Shown piece after piece: positions 8,475-19,616 of a stretch of DNA of 64,000 nucleotides. Source of the DNA: Chitinimonas viridis. GTDB lineage: Bacteria > Pseudomonadota > Gammaproteobacteria > Burkholderiales > Chitinimonadaceae. Position numbers and translations under genes: made by a program. How positions within the stretch are numbered: position 1 is the stretch's first letter; every line of letters begins with the position of its first letter. The stretch lies in contig NZ_JAUFPU010000001.1 in assembly GCF_030409555.1 (NCBI RefSeq), positions 124,001 to 188,000 on the forward strand, given 5' to 3'. The notes beneath the pieces are model-generated. The model saw nothing but the letters and a program-made list of their open reading frames with translations. It made no database searches and was not told where the DNA came from.

Positions 8475-10280
8475 TTACTTGGGCTGGGCGATCTCCACCT
8501 TCTGCTTTCTACGCAGTTCGGCGATATAAGCCTCTACCGTCTGGCGACCGGTCACCTGCTCCAGCGAACCCACCAGATTCTGGCGCATGGCTGGGTCCAT
8601 AGGCGCAGCGGTCGCGGCGCTCACCTTGAAGACGATATAGCTGTCCTTGTTCTCTACACCAGCATAGCCAGGCAGCTTGGCGGAGAAGATGGCATTGATG
8701 GCGGGCTTGTCCAGGCCTTCGCTACGCAGGCGGCTTATGGGGCGCGACGGCGTCCATTCCAGTGCAACCGGCGTACCGGCTTGCAACGCTGCCAGGGTCT
8801 TCTTGCCTTCTGCCTGTGCCAGCTTGACTGCCTTCTCGCGCTTGAGCAGATCGCTGATCTTGCCAGCCACCTCAGTCAGCGGAGGGACGCGTGCCTTTTC
8901 ATGGGCAGCCACGCGTGCCACCAGCAGCGTACCCTTGCTCACTTCAATGGCTTCGGAATTGTGCTTCTTGTTCAGCACATCATCGCCAAACACGGCTTCA
9001 CGTACCTTGTCATTCAGCATCGGGTCGGCACTGGCCTCGCGGCTCACCCAGTCGCTCTGAACCAGCGGCAGCTTATAGGCATCCACCAGGGGCTGCAGAC
9101 TGTTGGCCTGCTGGTAAGCCATGTCCGTGAACTTCTCGGTTTCCGCATCAAAACGCTTCTGGGCCAGCTCGGCGCGCAGCGACTGCTCAATGCCGGGCTT
9201 GAGCTCGTCGAAGCTCTTGCTCCGCACGTCCTGCAGTTGCAGGATGTGATAGCCGTATTCAGTCTCAACCACGCCACTCAGCTCGCCCTTGGCCAGCTTG
9301 AATGCAGCATCGTCAAAAGCCTTTACCATCACACCCTTGCGGTTGTATCCCAGATCACCACCCTGCACGGCCGAACCCGGATCTTCCGAATTCTGCTTGG
9401 CCAGGTCGGCAAAGCGGGCCGGGTTTTGCTTCAGCTCAGCCAGGAGCTTCTCGGCCTTTTGCTTGGCGGCCGCCTTGGCCTCCTTGCTGGCAGCGGCATC
9501 GGCCTTGATCAGGATATGACGAACCTGGCGCTCTTCCTGAGCCAGCTCAGCCTTATTCTTCTCGAAGTGTTCCTGCAACTGCTGCGGTGTCACTACCGTG
9601 GTCGGTAGCAAGGCATCGCGCGAAAACACCACATAAGACAGCTTTACCCGCTCTGGCAGGCGGTAGTCCGCCTGGTGGCTGTCGTAGTATTGCTTGACCT
9701 CGGCGTCGCTCACGACAGCCTGGGGCATGAACTTATCTGCACCAAACACCAGTGCCGTCACTTCGCGCGGCTGGGTCACCGCAGTGACCAGGCGTTCAGC
9801 AGCCAGGCGCGAGCTAAATCCGCTCGAGCCCAGGCTGTCCACCAGTGTCTGCATCCGCATGTCTTCGCCCAACAGCTGCTCGAACTGGGCCACGGTCATA
9901 TTGCGGCTAGCGAGCATGCTCTTGTAGCGCTCTATGCTGAACTTGCCGTCTTCGCCCTTGAAGGCGTCGATCTTGCCGATCTGCTCGCGCAGTTGCGCAT
10001 CCGCAGCCAGCACGTTCAGTTCCTTGGCCTGGTTCATCATCAACTGGCGCTGTACCAATTGTTCGACCATCTTGGGCTTTTCAGCCTCGGGCACTTGCTG
10101 GCCGCCTGCCAATGTCTGCAGATCACGCTCTGTGACCTCCACCCCATCGACCTTGGCCAGGGTGCCGGCACCGCCGTCCCCCATCAAGGTGGCGGAGCCG
10201 CCGGTCATCATCAAGCCAAGAATCACCAGGCCAAAGGCCACACCCACGAACCCACGGTGCTTTTGTACGAACTCGAACAT
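8475..10280 (-). CDS. ppiD: peptidyl-prolyl cis-trans isomerase D, SurA-N/parvulin periplasmic foldase
   Basis: 601 aa. The start MFEFVQKHRGFVG is the family's N-terminus, better than an upstream in-frame ATG that would add 13 non-homologous residues; GGAG lies about 10 nt upstream. One inner-membrane anchor (about 10-32) is followed by a SurA-N chaperone region (DGVEVTERDLQTLAGGQ). A parvulin domain follows at about 255-355 (VRHILIKADAAA; FADLAKQNSEDPGSAVQGGDLGY; GYHILQL), then a long C-terminal chaperone part. It acts on outer-membrane and secreted proteins emerging from Sec. It is last in the block hupB - tRNA-Val - tRNA-Asp - ppiD. Confidence 0.95.
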   Translation of the reverse strand: MFEFVQKHRGFVGVAFGLVILGLMMTGGSATLMGDGGAGTLAKVDGVEVTERDLQTLAGGQQVPEAEKPKMVEQLVQRQLMMNQAKELNVLAADAQLREQIGKIDAFKGEDGKFSIERYKSMLASRNMTVAQFEQLLGEDMRMQTLVDSLGSSGFSSRLAAERLVTAVTQPREVTALVFGADKFMPQAVVSDAEVKQYYDSHQADYRLPERVKLSYVVFSRDALLPTTVVTPQQLQEHFEKNKAELAQEERQVRHILIKADAAASKEAKAAAKQKAEKLLAELKQNPARFADLAKQNSEDPGSAVQGGDLGYNRKGVMVKAFDDAAFKLAKGELSGVVETEYGYHILQLQDVRSKSFDELKPGIEQSLRAELAQKRFDAETEKFTDMAYQQANSLQPLVDAYKLPLVQSDWVSREASADPMLNDKVREAVFGDDVLNKKHNSEAIEVSKGTLLVARVAAHEKARVPPLTEVAGKISDLLKREKAVKLAQAEGKKTLAALQAGTPVALEWTPSRPISRLRSEGLDKPAINAIFSAKLPGYAGVENKDSYIVFKVSAATAAPMDPAMRQNLVGSLEQVTGRQTVEAYIAELRRKQKVEIAQPK

Positions 10281-10330
10281 CGGTAGACATCTCCACACCC
10301 TGCTAGGGCGATGGTTCAATGACAGGCAAT

Positions 10331-10361
10331 AAAAAAGGGCGAACTTGCGTTCACCCTTTTT
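10331..10361 (-). terminator. terminator after tRNA-Asp
   Basis: GGG-GAAC pairs with GTTC-CCC with one mismatch, flanked by A6 and T6 runs. It lies just beyond the 3' end of tRNA-Asp and before ppiD. Confidence 0.8.
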
Positions 10362-10366
10362 TGATT

Positions 10367-10443
10367 TGGCGGAGCGGACGGGACTCGAACCCGCGACCCC
10401 CGGCGTGACAGGCCGGTATTCTAACCAACTGAACTACCGCTCC
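10367..10443 (-). tRNA. tRNA-Asp (anticodon GUC)
   Basis: A 77-nt cloverleaf with encoded CCA. The minus strand starts GGAGCGG and ends CCGCTCC-G-CCA. Anticodon stem CCGGC/GCCGG carries loop CTGTCAC. The T-arm is GCGGG-TTCGAGT-CCCGT. It follows tRNA-Val by 64 nt, and the two are probably co-transcribed. Confidence 0.97.
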
Positions 10444-10507
10444 AAGTTCCACTTGGCCAAGTCAGTCAGTAAAAAGCGCTGCTTGAATCAACCAAAGGCA
10501 AAAAAAC

Positions 10508-10583
10508 TGGTGGGTGGTGACGGGGTCGAACCGCCGACATTCTGCGTGTAAGGCAGACGCTCTACCAACTGAGCTAACCACCC
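10508..10583 (-). tRNA. tRNA-Val (anticodon UAC)
   Basis: A 76-nt cloverleaf with encoded CCA. The minus strand starts GGGTGGT and ends ACCACCC-A-CCA. Anticodon stem TCTGC/GCAGA carries loop CTTACAC. The D-arm is AGCTCAGTTGGTAGAGC. It lies 71 bp downstream of hupB on the same strand. Confidence 0.97.
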
Positions 10584-10654
10584 CTGAACCTACCAACAAA
10601 CTACTCAGCAGGCCTCGTCCAAGAGAACTTCAGGGTTTGGACTAAGTAAGCCAG

Positions 10655-10927
10655 CTATTGTACGGAATCTTTTAGCGATTTACCAGCACGAAATTTAGGT
10701 TGTTTCGCTGCCTTGATTTTGATGGTCGCGCCGGTGCGTGGATTACGGCCACTACGGGCGCTGCGCTCCCCTACATAGAAGGTGCCAAAACCCACCAGCG
10801 TCACCATATCTCCGCCCTTGAGCGCAGCAGTCACCGAGGCGATGGTTGCATCCAGTGCTTTCCCTGCTGCGGCTTTGGATATCCCCGCTTCGGCCGCAAT
10901 AGCGTCAATCAGTTCCGACTTATTCAC
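10655..10927 (-). CDS. hupB: DNA-binding protein HU
   Basis: 90 aa, exact HU length. It starts at GTG with AGGGGA 6 nt upstream, and the N-terminus [15 protein letters not shown] is canonical. The DNA-binding beta-arm [21 protein letters not shown] and the C-terminal helix [22 protein letters not shown] are intact. HU is a nucleoid-associated dimer that bends DNA. It follows lon on the same strand, as in other proteobacteria. A strong sigma-70-like promoter lies about 280 bp upstream (11210-11239), implying a long leader or an extra transcript. Confidence 0.97.
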   Translation of the reverse strand: MNKSELIDAIAAEAGISKAAAGKALDATIASVTAALKGGDMVTLVGFGTFYVGERSARSGRNPRTGATIKIKAAKQPKFRAGKSLKDSVQ

Positions 10928-11092
10928 TATATGTCCCCTTTCAGTTGGTAGGATGGAGCAACAGCAATACAGGTCAAACACAGCGATAGGCGCTGAACAC
11001 GCATCAAGCTCGATACATGGGTACGGCGCCTGGCAGAGCAGATCATTTCGCGCAAAAGGCAGCAACAGCTCACACTGCCTCATTCCACCCCT

Positions 11093-11160
11093 GCCATTGC
11101 CGCGCCATGGCATGCTGCGGGGCATTGGATTTTGGGGGGCTCACCCCATGGCGCAATGGC
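11093..11160 (-). repeat. imperfect inverted repeat in the hupB leader
   Basis: CCATTGC-CGCGCCATGG (11094-11110) is nearly complementary to CCATGGCGCAATGG (11146-11159) across a 35-nt loop. If transcribed from the 11210-11239 promoter it would fold in the leader RNA of hupB. The rest of 10928-11382 shows no gene. Confidence 0.45.
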
Positions 11161-11209
11161 ACGGTCTTGCCATCTCGCACGCAGGGGCGCACGCAGGGAT
11201 TCCCTAGAC

Positions 11210-11239
11210 TTTATAGCAAGCGGATTTTTCGTGTGTCAA
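11210..11239 (-). promoter_or_regulatory. sigma-70-type promoter reading toward hupB
   Basis: Minus strand TTGACA (11239-11234) and TATAAA (11215-11210) are separated by 18 bp. Start of transcription is expected near 11203, about 275 nt before the hupB GTG. Confidence 0.6.
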
Positions 11240-11344
11240 GCGCAAAGCCGCGTCATTGCTGGATTTGCGGGCATCCAGGCAATATAGCCGCCCCGCCAGC
11301 ACCCACTCAGGTAGGCAACGCTGCCGATTCCGTGCCCACATAAC

Positions 11345-11370
11345 AAAAAGGCTGCCTATACAGGCAGCCT
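11345..11370 (-). terminator. terminator of lon
   Basis: AGGCTGCCT pairs with AGGCAGCCT around an ATAC loop (11349-11370), followed on the minus strand by a T-run. It lies 13 bp after the lon stop. Confidence 0.9.
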
Positions 11371-11382
11371 CTTGTCCCAACC

Positions 11383-13803
<2,421 letters not shown>

Positions 13804-13833
13804 GGGGTATCCAGTGCGAGAGTCTATGTCTGG

Positions 13834-13862
13834 AAGATGGGGCGCAGAACGCAGATTTCAAC
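13834..13862 (-). promoter_or_regulatory. sigma-32 (RpoH) heat-shock promoter of lon
   Basis: Minus strand: GTTGAAA (13862-13856), 13-bp spacer, CCCCATCTT (13842-13834). This closely matches the E. coli heat-shock consensus CTTGAAA / CCCCAT. The lon ATG is about 30 bp further on. Confidence 0.8.
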
Positions 13863-13916
13863 GTGGTGCAAGTCCATCTTGACTGATAAAAGCCCGGCTC
13901 GGCAACCACCCGCCAC

Positions 13917-13950
13917 AAAAAGAAACCGCCCCTAAGGGCGGTTTCTTTTG
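13917..13950 (-). terminator. terminator of clpX
   Basis: AGAAACCGCCC (13921-13931) pairs perfectly with GGGCGGTTTCT (13936-13946), with A/T runs outside. It isolates lon and its heat-shock promoter from the upstream clp genes. The interval 13951-14109 shows nothing else. Confidence 0.9.
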
Positions 13951-14109
13951 CTTTGAACGACTTAGCGCCTGCACATCAGCCTGCAACATCAGCATGATAG
14001 GGATGAAGCTGCGGCAGGAAATCCCAAAAAAACAGCGTTCATATGGATTTTCTTACCGGGCTTCGTCCAACAAGCGACCGCCAGCGATATATCGCGCAGC
14101 GGCTTGGGC

Positions 14110-15387
14110 TCAGGCAGCCTGCGCCTGTGACTTATCCTTGTCGCCATGCACCAGCAAGGGCTGCCCGGCGTGATCAATCACATTCTCGTCGATCACTACC
14201 TTCTGCACATCGTGTTGCGACGGCAGTTCGTACATGGTGTCGAGCAGCGCACCTTCCAGGATGGAACGCAGGCCCCGCGCACCGGTCTTGCGCGCCAGTG
14301 CCTTGCGGGCAATGGCGTTCAGCGCTTCCGGGCGCACTTCCAGCTCGGCACCTTCCAGTTCGAACAGCTTCTGGTACTGCTTGATCAGCGAGTTCTTGGG
14401 CTCGGTCAGAATGGTGATCAAGGCAGCCTCATCCAGCTCGTCCAGGGTCGCCACCACAGGCAGGCGGCCCACGAACTCGGGAATCAGGCCGAACTTGATC
14501 AAGTCTTCCGGCTCAGTCTCACGCAGGGTCTTGCCTACATCCTTGCTGGCGTCCTTGGAGTGCACCGAGGCAGCAAAACCGATACCGCCCTTCTGCGAAC
14601 GCTGGCGTATCACATTGGTCAGGCCATCAAAAGCGCCACCGCAGATGAACAGGATGTTGGTGGTATCAACCTGCAGGAATTCCTGATTCGGGTGCTTGCG
14701 GCCACCCGACGGCGGTATCGACGCCACCGTACCTTCGATCAGCTTCAGCAAGGCCTGCTGCACGCCCTCACCCGAGACATCGCGGGTAATGGACGGGTTG
14801 TCGGACTTGCGCGAAATCTTGTCGATTTCATCGATATAGATAATGCCGCGCTGGGCCTTCTCGATATCCCAATCGCACTTCTGCAGCAGCTTGGCGATGA
14901 TGTTTTCGACATCCTCGCCCACATAGCCGGCCTCGGTCAGCGTGGTGGCGTCCGCCATCACGAAGGGGACATCCAGCAGGCGCGCCAGGGTCTGTGCCAG
15001 CAAGGTCTTGCCCGAACCGGTGGGCCCGATCAGCAAAATATTGGACTTGGCCAGCTCGACGTCGCCGGTCTTGGCAGCCGGATTGGCCAGCCGCTTGTAG
15101 TGGTTGTACACCGCTACCGCCAGCGATTTTTTGGCCTTGTCCTGCCCGATCACATACTGGTCCAGCGAGGCACGGATTTCGGCCGGTGCTGGCAGCTTGC
15201 CGGCAGCGCCAGTCTTGGCCGCACCGGTCACTGCTGTGCCGCTCTGCAGTTCTTCACGGATGATGTCATTGCACAACTCGATACATTCGTCACAGATGAA
15301 AACCTGTGGACCAGCGATCAGTTTGCGCACTTCGTGCTGGCTCTTGCCGCAGAAGGAGCAGTAAAGGAGTTTTTCTTTTTCGGTCAT
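14110..15387 (-). CDS. clpX: ClpX, ATPase and specificity subunit of ClpXP
   Basis: 425 aa. N-terminal zinc-binding domain with Cys10, Cys13, Cys32 and Cys35. Walker A GPTGSGKT is at 121-128, Walker [11 protein letters not shown], and the IGF-type ClpP-binding loop is within [11 protein letters not shown]. The C-terminal lid region ends [11 protein letters not shown]. It unfolds tagged substrates and feeds ClpP. It is 84 bp downstream of clpP on the same strand, the standard clpP-clpX operon. Confidence 0.98.
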   Translation of the reverse strand: MTEKEKLLYCSFCGKSQHEVRKLIAGPQVFICDECIELCNDIIREELQSGTAVTGAAKTGAAGKLPAPAEIRASLDQYVIGQDKAKKSLAVAVYNHYKRLANPAAKTGDVELAKSNILLIGPTGSGKTLLAQTLARLLDVPFVMADATTLTEAGYVGEDVENIIAKLLQKCDWDIEKAQRGIIYIDEIDKISRKSDNPSITRDVSGEGVQQALLKLIEGTVASIPPSGGRKHPNQEFLQVDTTNILFICGGAFDGLTNVIRQRSQKGGIGFAASVHSKDASKDVGKTLRETEPEDLIKFGLIPEFVGRLPVVATLDELDEAALITILTEPKNSLIKQYQKLFELEGAELEVRPEALNAIARKALARKTGARGLRSILEGALLDTMYELPSQHDVQKVVIDENVIDHAGQPLLVHGDKDKSQAQAA

Positions 15388-15471
15388 GGCAACCTCGCCA
15401 TCGCAAGTGGCCGCCAGGCGGCCACGTTCTATCTAATAAGGCAACCGGGAGCGAACTCCCGGCTGTCGGGT

Positions 15472-16119
15472 TCAGGCCAGCGCCTGGCGCGAGGAGATCA
15501 CCTGGTCGACCAGGCCATAGGCCTGGGCTTCCGTCGCGGTCATGAAGTTGTCACGGTCGCTGTCACGGGTAATTTCTTCAATGCTGCGGCCAGTGTGCTG
15601 GGCCATCAGGGCATTCAATTTCTCACGCAGGCTCAGGATGTACTTGGCATGGATCTCGATATCGGTCGCCTGGCCCTGGAAACCACCCAGGGGCTGGTGA
15701 ATCATCACCGTGGAGTTAGGCAGGGCAAAACGCTTACCCTTGGCACCCGCCTGCAACAGGAAGGCGCCCATGCTGGCAGCCATACCCACGCACAGTGTGG
15801 AGACATCGGGCTTGATGAACTGCATGGTGTCGTAGATGGACATGCCAGCAGAGATCGAACCGCCGGGGCTGTTGATGTAGAGGAAGATATCCTTGTCCGG
15901 ATTCTCCGACTCCAGGAACAGCATCTGCGCCACAACCAGGTTGGCGGTCGCATCGTTGACCGGCCCCACCAGGAAGATCACGCGTTCCTTCAAGAGGCGC
16001 GAATAGATATCGTAGGCACGCTCGCCACGGCCGCTTTGCTCGATGACCATGGGAACATAGCCCAAGCCCTGCGGTTCGGTGTGGGTGTTGCGCCAATCGG
16101 CGGGATTGAAGTTGCTCAT
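15472..16119 (-). CDS. clpP: ClpP, proteolytic subunit of Clp protease
   Basis: 215 aa. Starting at 16119 gives [11 protein letters not shown] with AAGGA 5 nt upstream; a further in-frame ATG at 16188 would add 23 unrelated residues. The catalytic triad is Ser116 (GMAASMGAF), His141 (MIHQPLGG) and Asp190 (DSDRDNF), with the usual ClpP spacing. It forms a double-heptamer serine protease with ClpX/ClpA. It lies between tig and clpX. Confidence 0.97.
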   Translation of the reverse strand: MSNFNPADWRNTHTEPQGLGYVPMVIEQSGRGERAYDIYSRLLKERVIFLVGPVNDATANLVVAQMLFLESENPDKDIFLYINSPGGSISAGMSIYDTMQFIKPDVSTLCVGMAASMGAFLLQAGAKGKRFALPNSTVMIHQPLGGFQGQATDIEIHAKYILSLREKLNALMAQHTGRSIEEITRDSDRDNFMTATEAQAYGLVDQVISSRQALA

Positions 16120-16167
16120 GCTGTCCTTCTTGTCGGCAAGTCGTATAGGGGGCCGGATAAGCCGGAT

Positions 16168-16216
16168 AAAAAAGGGCCCGGCCGGCACTTACCTATAAAG
16201 GTAAGGCGGACGAGCC
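16168..16216 (-). terminator. hairpin/attenuator between tig and clpP
   Basis: CTTACCT/AGGTAAG around ATAA forms the inner stem. Outer GGGC/GCCC pairing is followed on the minus strand by a T6 run. Its place inside the tig-clpP interval suggests partial termination. Confidence 0.6.
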
Positions 16217-16240
16217 CGATTTCAAGCGTAGAACGCAAAC

Positions 16241-17542
16241 TTAGGCTTGTTGACCCATCAGTTCGTCAAACGCCAGTTGCTTCTCAACCGTCTTGGCCTT
16301 GGAGTAGACGAACTCAACCACGTTGTCTTCCAGCGCCAGCGCCTCCGGGCCTTCGAGGCGATCACTGCTGGCATAGTACCACTTGACCACTTCTTCCGGA
16401 TGCTCGTAGCTCTCGGCGAATTCAGCCACGATGGTCTGAATCTGCTCAGGCTTGGCTTGCAGATTGTTGGCGCGCACCACTTCAGCCAGGATCAGACCCA
16501 GGCTGACGCGACGCTTGGCCTGCTCTTCGAACAGCTCAGGCGGGAAAGGCATTTCCTTGGGATCGAAGCCCCGTTGCTGCATTTCCTGACGGGCGTTCTC
16601 GATCAGGCGGCCGATTTCCTGGCCAACCAGTGCACGCGGCAGTTCCAGCGGGCTGACGTCCAGCAGGGCCTGCATCACGGCTTCCTTGCCGCGAGCGGTC
16701 AGACGACGCTTCACTTCGCGCTCGACATTCTTGCGGATTTCAGCACGCAGGGCATCGATGCTGCCATCTTCCACACCCAGGGTCTTGGCAAAGGCAGCAT
16801 CCAGCTCGGGCATGGTCGCACCAGCCACGTTCTTGACGGTCACTTCGAACTGGGCGGTCTTGCCGGCCACGTCCTTGCCTTGATAATCAGCCGGGAAGGC
16901 CAGGTCGAAGGTCTTGGTGTCGCCTTCCTTCATACCGACCACGGCGCTGTCGAACTCAGGCAGCATCTGGCCTTCGCCAGCCAGGAAGGCGTAGTTCTCA
17001 CTGGAACCGCCAGCAAATGCCACGCCGTCGATGGTGCCCTTGAAGTCGACGATCACGCGATCGCCCTTCTCGGCAGCGCGTTCGACGCGGTCAAAACGGG
17101 TGCGCTGCTTGCGCAGGATTTCGATGGTCTTGTCTACTTCGGCGTCGGTCACGCTCAGTACCGGACGCTCCACTTCAACAGCGGTCAGGTCGCCCACGAC
17201 CACTTCGGGGTAGATTTCGAAGGTGGCGCTGAACTTGAATGCATCGCCTTCGGCAGGCTTGCCTTCAAAACGGGGGAAACCCGCAACGCGCAGCTTCTGG
17301 TCTTGCACAGCGCTGGCGAAAGCGGTTTGTACCTGTTCGCCCAAGACTTCTTCGCGAACTTGCAGGCCGTAGTTGGCAGCCACGATCTTCATCGGGGCCT
17401 TGCCAGGACGGAAGCCTTGAATACGAGCGGTGCGAGCCACGCGCTTCAGGCGGGCATCCACGGCGGTTTCGATGTCGGCAGACGGGATAGCGAAGTCGAG
17501 ACGACGCTCCAGTTGGCCCAGCGTTTCCAGTTGTGCTTGCAT
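16241..17542 (-). CDS. tig: trigger factor, ribosome-bound chaperone and PPIase
   Basis: 433 aa. The N-terminal ribosome-binding domain contains the signature GFRPGKAPMKIV (GFRxGKxP). A central FKBP-like PPIase domain covers about 155-240 (GDRVIVDFKGTIDGVAFAGG), followed by the C-terminal helical chaperone arms (about 250-430). It shields nascent chains at the ribosome exit. It lies between tRNA-Leu(UAG) and clpP, and the promoter before the tRNA probably serves the whole unit. Confidence 0.97.
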   Translation of the reverse strand: MQAQLETLGQLERRLDFAIPSADIETAVDARLKRVARTARIQGFRPGKAPMKIVAANYGLQVREEVLGEQVQTAFASAVQDQKLRVAGFPRFEGKPAEGDAFKFSATFEIYPEVVVGDLTAVEVERPVLSVTDAEVDKTIEILRKQRTRFDRVERAAEKGDRVIVDFKGTIDGVAFAGGSSENYAFLAGEGQMLPEFDSAVVGMKEGDTKTFDLAFPADYQGKDVAGKTAQFEVTVKNVAGATMPELDAAFAKTLGVEDGSIDALRAEIRKNVEREVKRRLTARGKEAVMQALLDVSPLELPRALVGQEIGRLIENARQEMQQRGFDPKEMPFPPELFEEQAKRRVSLGLILAEVVRANNLQAKPEQIQTIVAEFAESYEHPEEVVKWYYASSDRLEGPEALALEDNVVEFVYSKAKTVEKQLAFDELMGQQA

Positions 17543-17616
17543 GTCAGTAATCCTGTATTGCGTGTAGACAGTTCTGTTTCAATCAATACCGACCAAGCGT
17601 CGGCGTCAGCGTATCC

Positions 17617-17701
<85 letters not shown>

Positions 17702-17769
17702 TTCCCGGCGCTGCGTCTTTAGGTCGGACCATGCACTGGACACGACACGCGGCGCGTAACGAATCGAGG

Positions 17770-17799
17770 ATTATAGGCGAGAGATTGGGTAAATAACAA
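17770..17799 (-). promoter_or_regulatory. promoter of tRNA-Leu(UAG)-tig
   Basis: Minus strand TTGTTA (17799-17794), 18-bp spacer, TATAAT (17775-17770). It lies about 69 bp before the mature tRNA 5' end. Confidence 0.65.
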
Positions 17800-17985
17800 A
17801 CCCGGTCATCAAGCGGCCGTCCAGACACCCGCCGCAACCCCATCCCTCACCGCCCTCGACGGCCCTGCAGCGCGCCGTGCAAGCTGTCTGTACGCCGCCA
17901 CGGTGCATACTGGCGGCGCCAACAATTCGAAACGCTGTGTCATACTCGCGCACACTTTATACAACACTCCCTACGGCCCACTGTC

Positions 17986-19152
17986 GTGACCACGCTACGA
18001 CTCTTCTTCACCGAAGCCGCTTTACCTGCCTCGCCCGCCACCGAAGTGGAATGGCGCACCCTCAACGGCCCGCAATCCGGCCACGGCCGTTCTGCGCTAA
18101 GCGCCCTGCCAGCAGCCAGCCGGGTGGAGTTGTTCCTGCCACCGGCCCGCGTGCTGCGCACCACGGCCAGCCTGCCCAAAGGCGCAGGTAAACAGGCGAG
18201 CAAATTGCTGCCGTTTGCCTTGGATCAGGTACTACTGGCCGAGCCCACCGAGCAACACCTGGCCCACCAGCTGGTAGGCGAGCAATGCCGTGTAGCCGCA
18301 GTCCAGCGGGAGCTGCTGGCCGAACTGATGAACACCCTGACCCAAGTCGGTCGCCGCCCACGCGCCGCCTGGGCGTCCGACGCCCTGGTAGCTGCCGATG
18401 GCAGCGTATTGCTCTGGTGCGGCAACGGCTGGGCCCGCCGTACCGGCGAAACATCGCAGTGGTTTGACGCCGTCAGCCCTGCAGACCCGCCTCCGCTGCT
18501 GGTCGCCCTGCTGGGCGATGTGCCTCAGCTTGAGCTGGCCGCACCCAAGACCGCCCAGGCCGAGATTGCACTGGATCGCTGGACCGCTGCGCTCGGCCGT
18601 CCCGTTCAACTCGCCGACGGCGATGCCTACAGCAACGCCGTAGCCGGCGATGCCGTAGAGCTGCTGCAAGGCGAATTCGCCGCCGGCACCCAGTTCGATG
18701 TGGACTGGAATCGCCTCAGGCCCACCGCCTGGCTGGCTGGCAGCGCCGTGCTGCTGGCACTCCTGGTGACCACTGGCCAATGGCTGTCCTGGCGTAGCGA
18801 AGAGCAACGCCTGCGACAAGGCATAGATACGGCCTACACCAAGGCCTATCCCAAGGAACCGCTGGTGGATGCCCGCCTGCAGCTGCAAGCCAAGCTGGCC
18901 AGCAACGCCACCCCGGCACTCGCCCCGCAAGCAGGCAGTCTGGCACCGCTACTCAAGGTAGCGCCCCAGTTGCAGGCCTCCGGCGTACCGCTGGTCACGC
19001 TGGATTACCTGGAAGGCCGGGTCGAAGCGGAATACCAGGCCGCCCCAGATCAACTCGGCAACCTCGTACAGGCTCTCAGCGCCAACGGCAAGGTAGAGGT
19101 ACGCCCCTCCGGCACCGATCGCACCCGGCTCATACTGACACCTCAATCATGA
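17986..19152 (+). CDS. gspL: type II secretion system protein GspL
   Basis: 388 aa from a GTG start. A cytoplasmic actin-like domain (about 1-240), rich in Ala/Leu and with the weak conservation usual for GspL, is followed by one TM helix (about 245-265, WLAGSAVLLALLVTTGQWL). A periplasmic ferredoxin-like part comes last. GspL recruits the ATPase GspE to the inner-membrane platform and pairs with GspM. The stop overlaps the gspM start (ATGA). No gspC-K genes are in the window, so these three form a detached unit. It lies divergent from the tRNA-Leu-tig operon. Confidence 0.85.
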   Translation: MTTLRLFFTEAALPASPATEVEWRTLNGPQSGHGRSALSALPAASRVELFLPPARVLRTTASLPKGAGKQASKLLPFALDQVLLAEPTEQHLAHQLVGEQCRVAAVQRELLAELMNTLTQVGRRPRAAWASDALVAADGSVLLWCGNGWARRTGETSQWFDAVSPADPPPLLVALLGDVPQLELAAPKTAQAEIALDRWTAALGRPVQLADGDAYSNAVAGDAVELLQGEFAAGTQFDVDWNRLRPTAWLAGSAVLLALLVTTGQWLSWRSEEQRLRQGIDTAYTKAYPKEPLVDARLQLQAKLASNATPALAPQAGSLAPLLKVAPQLQASGVPLVTLDYLEGRVEAEYQAAPDQLGNLVQALSANGKVEVRPSGTDRTRLILTPQS

Positions 19153-19616
19153 ACAACGTCCTCGCCCAGCTCACACTATTCTGGAAGCAGCGCAATGCCC
19201 GCGAAAGAGCCATCCTGGCAGCGGGCGGCAGCATTCTGCTACTGGTCCTGATCTATAGCGCCATCGTCGCCCCCCTGCTCAGCGAGCACAGCCGCCTGCA
19301 ACGCACCTTGCCGACCTTGCGCGCTGATGCCGCCCGCTTCGAGCGCGATCTGGCCCAGGCCACCGGTGGCCCCGCCGGCCCCACTGTCGCCGCTGACATC
19401 GGCGCACTGGCAGCCACAGCGGGCCTGAGCGGCGACAACGTCAGCATCAGCCGCGCCGACAACCAACGCAGCAGCCTCAGCGCCAAGGCTGTCGCCTGGA
19501 GCGCCGTCACCGCCCTGCTCGCCAGCAGCCAGGCACAGGGCTGGTCGCTCAGCAAGCTATCGGTGCGCAGCGTCGAAGGTGGCAATGTCGATGCCGACGT
19601 GGAGTGGACGCGATGA
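19149..19616 (+). CDS. gspM: type II secretion system protein GspM
   Basis: 155 aa. A short cytoplasmic N-terminus (LFWKQRNARERAILAAGG, with the typical R-E-R motif before the membrane) precedes one TM helix (about 24-44) and a periplasmic ferredoxin-like domain. This is the GspM pattern. It overlaps gspL by 4 nt upstream and gspN by 4 nt downstream, so the three genes are translationally coupled. Confidence 0.85.
   Translation: MNNVLAQLTLFWKQRNARERAILAAGGSILLLVLIYSAIVAPLLSEHSRLQRTLPTLRADAARFERDLAQATGGPAGPTVAADIGALAATAGLSGDNVSISRADNQRSSLSAKAVAWSAVTALLASSQAQGWSLSKLSVRSVEGGNVDADVEWTR

Noticed and set aside
14146-16386. About 750-codon open frame antisense to clpX, clpP and part of tig.
   Set aside because: Crosses three firm genes and two intergenic gaps on the other strand without domain similarity.
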